From contig JBAWEQ010000019.1 of NCBI GenBank assembly GCA_049591295.1, positions 1 through 40,279 of the forward strand: a stretch of 40,279 nucleotides of DNA. Reading direction: 5' to 3'. Positions 37,648-40,279 of this stretch are shown in pieces (the stretch's first letter is position 1; the number at the start of each line of letters is the position of its first letter). The stretch is from DTPS01 sp049591295 (GTDB lineage: Bacteria > Acidobacteriota > UBA4820 > DSQY01). The notes beneath the pieces were generated by a model that was given only the letters and a program-made list of their open reading frames with translations, did not search any database and was not told the DNA's origin. The position numbers were made by a program, and so were the translations under genes.

Positions 37648-38622
37648 CTACTTGTACGCCGGCACGGGAGGGGAATTGTGATGATGCCGGTTGCGAGGCT
37701 CCGGCCTCTTGCCGGCCGGGTAGGCATGCGGCGCCTTCGGCCTTCTCCCCGCGTTGCCCACCCTGGCAGAACTCGGCGGCTTGACCGGGTGACCGGCGGG
37801 CCTGTCGACCCTTCCCGACCCGACTTCCATCCTATTCAAGTTGGCGCGGGGAGGGAGATTGTTTCTCGATGGACGGATTTCCCGAACGCCCTCGCGCGGC
37901 CCCTTGGCGGGTACCGCCCGGCGTAAGCTGAAGAGGCCGGGCCTCGGCGTCGCAGCGATGGCGGGCCGTCCGTGATTCACCGACGCCAGAAGCTCCCGGT
38001 TCCTGCTGGCGCTTCGCTGCTGCTCCATCTGCACGGCCGTGGGGGGCCTGCGCCCCTCACGCTCGGCCACCTTCTGTTCGCGGGTCGGTCGCGCCGCGAT
38101 TCCGCCGCGCCCGCCGTTGTAACTCACGCGCGTCTCCCTGCGTACTGGCACCGGCCTGCGGTATACGTTGCGAATCACAGTGGTGTTCACGTTGGTCACG
38201 GTGGTGTTGTAATAGAATTGGGAACCTCGCCAGAATCCGCCTCCGTAGCCGACGCCGTCGTATCCGAATCCATACACCACCCCGCCGTAGAATCCGACCT
38301 GGCGACCCCAATAGCCCGCGTGCCAAAGGAAGATGCCATCGCTCCAGCTCCAATAGCCGGGCGTCCACAGGAGCCCGACCGCGGGCGCCTCCACCCACGT
38401 TCCGGGCACCCAGAAGTATCCTTCCGGCCCCCACGCCCAGTAACCCGGCGTCCAGATGTAGCCAGGAGCCGGACAGGGGGGCTGCACGTAGACCGGAAGC
38501 ACCGGCGGTGCGATGGTGATGGATACCGCCACCTGGGCGGACGATGCGCTCGGAACGGCCAGGATACTCAGCACGATCGCCGCCAGGACGGCGATGACCG
38601 AAAACCTCTTCTCGGCTCTCAT
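37648..38622 (-). CDS. Secreted YXWGXW-repeat protein
   Basis: This 324-residue protein begins with a signal peptide (MRAEKRFSVIAVLAAIVLSI, cleavage likely after SASSA near residue 29). Residues about 48-120 contain YXWGXW-type repeats (GYIWTPGYWAWGPEGYFWVPGTW, then LLWTPGYWSW, FLWHAGYWG). A glycine/tyrosine-rich stretch (YGGVVYGFGYDGVGYGGGFW) and an Asn/Thr-rich stretch (YYNTTVTNVNTTV) follow. The C-terminal half is very basic and Pro/Arg-rich. The ribosome site AAAGGAGGTG is complementary to the 16S tail over ten bases, suggesting high expression. The family is common in Acidobacteriota; its function is unknown, probably surface-associated. Confidence 0.88.
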   Translation of the reverse strand: MRAEKRFSVIAVLAAIVLSILAVPSASSAQVAVSITIAPPVLPVYVQPPCPAPGYIWTPGYWAWGPEGYFWVPGTWVEAPAVGLLWTPGYWSWSDGIFLWHAGYWGRQVGFYGGVVYGFGYDGVGYGGGFWRGSQFYYNTTVTNVNTTVIRNVYRRPVPVRRETRVSYNGGRGGIAARPTREQKVAEREGRRPPTAVQMEQQRSASRNRELLASVNHGRPAIAATPRPGLFSLRRAVPAKGPREGVREIRPSRNNLPPRANLNRMEVGSGRVDRPAGHPVKPPSSARVGNAGRRPKAPHAYPAGKRPEPRNRHHHNSPPVPAYK

Positions 38623-39138
38623 CGGGCACCTCCTTTCGGTCAGATCTGGCACTGCAAAATTGCCGCCAATTCGCCAGTCGCTGCGGGCGGCCTTTCGCAG
38701 TTCCGGTCTGCGCGTCCCGGGCCACATAGGAAACGCCGTTGGCGTTGAGGCGCAATCCAGGTCCTGCCGAGCTCCCGGATGGCCAGCGGCCCCCGGAAGC
38801 AGATGCGGTCATGCACAGCGAAGCGGCACCTCCCTCATCACGAGGCAGGCCCATAGCCCCTTGAGGCCCGTTGGTTCCTAAGCCTAGCCTTGGAGGAACA
38901 GGGAAATTTTCTCTGCGATGAGCTCCCCTCTGGTCGCGGCATGTCCCGGCGCCCGTGCCCGGGAGGCGACAAGCGTCCGCGGTGGATCGACTCCGAGGAA
39001 GCTTCGGCCTTCCCCCCCGCCGAGGGGCCTCGCCTCCAGGTTGCTCTGGTGCTCACGGCGGGGCTTGAGGGTTCTGGTCTCCGGGCGCCGCTGCGGCAGA
39101 CCTTGTCGACGAATGGTCGGTGAGACAGCCGGAGAGAG
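38623..39138. other. Gene-poor stretch upstream of the YXWGXW gene
   Basis: This stretch should hold the YXWGXW promoter near 38640-38690, but no near-consensus pair stands out. A plus-strand frame at 38890-39123 (77 codons, TTG start, no ribosome site) has fairly coding-like codon use in its second half (RLQVALVLTAGLEG). It may be a small gene or a remnant but is not called. No RNA gene is seen. Confidence 0.4.
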
Positions 39139-39414
39139 TCAGCCACGCCTTCCCATCACCGGACTCGAGCTGCTACGGGGTAGGCGGCGCCTTCGGGGGT
39201 CCTTCGCTTCCCCGGGGCAGGTGAGGGTCACCTGCAGGCCGAGCCCGTCGAATGTCGCCGTCGTCCTCACACTCTTTTCCGAGAGGCCGAGGAACCGACC
39301 GGATTCCACCCACGCGATGATCTCGGTGGCGGCCTTCTGAATGACCCCCGCCCTTCGAATCCCTCTCCCGCTCAGCTTCGTTGCGCTGGCTCTCTGATTC
39401 CCCGTTTTCCCGTT
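39139..39414 (-). pseudogene. Probable gene remnant without a start codon
   Basis: A minus-strand frame open between stops at 39415-39417 and 39139-39141 has no ATG before its middle. From 39345 down to about 39190, about 85% of codons end in G or C, as in real genes here. It reads like protein (VIQKAATEIIAWVESGRFL, then SVRTTATFDGLGLQVTLTC), then dissolves into Arg/Ser-rich sequence. The FDxxxLxVxLxxxGE pattern recalls the cytoplasmic tail of some uracil/xanthine permeases, a weak resemblance only. It is best seen as a decayed C-terminal fragment. Confidence 0.45.
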
Positions 39415-39738
39415 TCAATCTTTTGGGTGGAGAGAGAGCAAGGGCCGCGGCGACCTCGCCTCATGGCGTCATGGTAACTTGCCGCGCAGGTGGACCGGGA
39501 GCCGCCTGCGCCGGGGAGCCTGCCGCCATCAGCGAATCGCCCTTTCTACGCACTTTTCCTCGATCCCCCCGCTCCGCGTACCCAGCCATAGGGCTCAGGC
39601 TTCGTGCTCCATGGTCTCTCGGCCTCGCACCGAGCCTTTTGCAGTTGACTATGGTCCCCCGCCTGACAAGAGGCTACATTATGACCAGATAAGCCGGTCA
39701 CGGGCGGAGTCAGCCGCGAGTCGGAGGAGGGCGCCGGG
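39415..39738. other. Intergenic stretch before the second kinase gene
   Basis: No convincing gene is seen here. TTGACT at 39645-39650 and TACATT at 39675-39680 are promoter-like but 24 bases apart, which is too far for a normal pair. The ribosome site of the next gene (GGAGGAGGG) closes the region. Confidence 0.4.
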
Positions 39739-40279
39739 ATGCCGTTGCTTCCAGGCACTCGTCTTGGCCCGTTCGAGATTCTCTCCCCCCTCGGTGCTGG
39801 GGCGATGGGCGAAGTGTACCGCGCGAAGGACATCCGGCTTGGGCGGGAAGTGGCCGTCAAGGTCATCCTGGGGCGCTTTGCGGAAGACCGGGGAAGGATG
39901 TCGCGGTTCGAGCGGGAGGCCAAGGCCTTGGCTGCCCTGAACCATCCCAGCATCCTGGCCATCCATGAATACGGGAAAGAAGCGGGGGTCGCCTACCTGG
40001 TGACCGAACTTCTCGAAGGCGAGAGCCTGCGACAGAAACTCCAGAAAGGGCCGCTTGACGTGCGCAGCGCGCTACGCGTCGGGATCCAGGTTGCTGAGGG
40101 CCTCTCGGCGGCTCACGAGCAGGGCATCATTCACCGTGACCTGAAGCCTGGAAACATCTTCGTCACCAAGGCAGGACACGCCAAGATCCTCGATTTTGGG
40201 CTGGCGAGGCTGGAGGTACTTACCCTCCCCAAGGGCAACGACCTGTCCGAGGTGCCCACCGCCGAGGCACCCACGAAAC
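39739..40279 (+). CDS. Ser/Thr protein kinase (partial, 3' end outside window)
   Basis: The first 180 residues of a Hanks-type kinase are present and the frame is cut by the window end. The glycine loop GAGAMGEV lies at 19-26, the catalytic Lys is Lys41, HRDLKPGN is at 132-139 and DFGLA at 152-156. It is a close paralogue of the kinase at 13960, matching along the whole N-terminal lobe and in the segment just after DFGLAR. By analogy it probably continues into a membrane helix and a propeller or TPR sensor, but that part is outside the window. GGAGGAGGG precedes the ATG. Confidence 0.93.
   Translation, partial: MPLLPGTRLGPFEILSPLGAGAMGEVYRAKDIRLGREVAVKVILGRFAEDRGRMSRFEREAKALAALNHPSILAIHEYGKEAGVAYLVTELLEGESLRQKLQKGPLDVRSALRVGIQVAEGLSAAHEQGIIHRDLKPGNIFVTKAGHAKILDFGLARLEVLTLPKGNDLSEVPTAEAPTK

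Noticed and set aside
38890..39123. Small plus-strand gene of 77 codons
   Set aside because: It has a TTG start without ribosome site and only partly coding-like codon use; it is noted in the gap description but not called.
39645..39680. TTGACT and TACATT as a promoter for the second kinase
   Set aside because: The spacer is 24 bases, too long for a normal -35/-10 pair.

Overview
This is a GC-rich bacterial window with strong third-position GC bias. It most likely comes from an Acidobacteriota or related genome. The evidence is two Hanks-type Ser/Thr kinases of the kinase/TolB-propeller kind (one cut by the window end), a kinase-cyclase-AAA-TPR mega-protein, a secreted YXWGXW-repeat protein, a DUF5666 protein and a DUF116 protein. 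No rRNA, tRNA, IS element, phage gene or CRISPR array was seen, so this looks like ordinary chromosome. The taxonomic assignment is inferred from gene content only.

Layout. (1) 1-1500, minus strand: a FadR-type regulator overlaps by ATGA an alkyl-DHAP-synthase-like FAD oxidase that runs off the left edge. A sigma70-type promoter with a FadR-consensus operator over its predicted start site lies upstream. (2) 1800-8200, plus strand: carA, carB and murB, then an SDR oxidoreductase. carA and carB are separated by a large inverted-repeat element, and carB and murB overlap. (3) 8360-12700, minus strand: a small unknown gene, then sdhC-sdhA-sdhB (succinate dehydrogenase) with its own promoter and a rho-independent terminator. 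(4) 12796-13960: an ABHD18-like hydrolase, divergent from a membrane Ser/Thr kinase with a TolB propeller. (5) 16680-18364: a small protein and a radical SAM/SPASM enzyme that has no normal start codon. (6) 18379-21042, minus strand: a secreted S9 peptidase.

(7) 21299-27113, plus strand: a signalling and potassium block with a cyclic-nucleotide-binding protein, three separate single-domain PilZ proteins, a cytidylate-kinase-like protein with a BON-like tail, an MtfA-type metallopeptidase and the Kup potassium transporter. (8) 27115-31068, minus strand: the 1317-residue kinase/cyclase/AAA/TPR protein, then a GNAT acetyltransferase. (9) 31935-37330: a cold-shock gene with promoter and UUCG terminator, cardiolipin synthase, a DUF5666 protein, endonuclease IV, a small unknown, a DUF116 protein and a probably leaderless membrane protein. 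(10) 37331-39738: a degenerate 42-bp tandem repeat, the YXWGXW protein, and about 1.1 kb holding little except a coding-like remnant. (11) 39739-end: a second Ser/Thr kinase, truncated by the window.

The most interesting points are the FadR/ether-lipid-synthase pair with a near-perfect FadR operator, the radical SAM gene with no start codon next to a small glycine-rich-tailed protein, the triple-PilZ/cNMP cluster, and two structured repeat families (the CTCCGTG inverted element at carA-carB and the 42-bp degenerate tandem).
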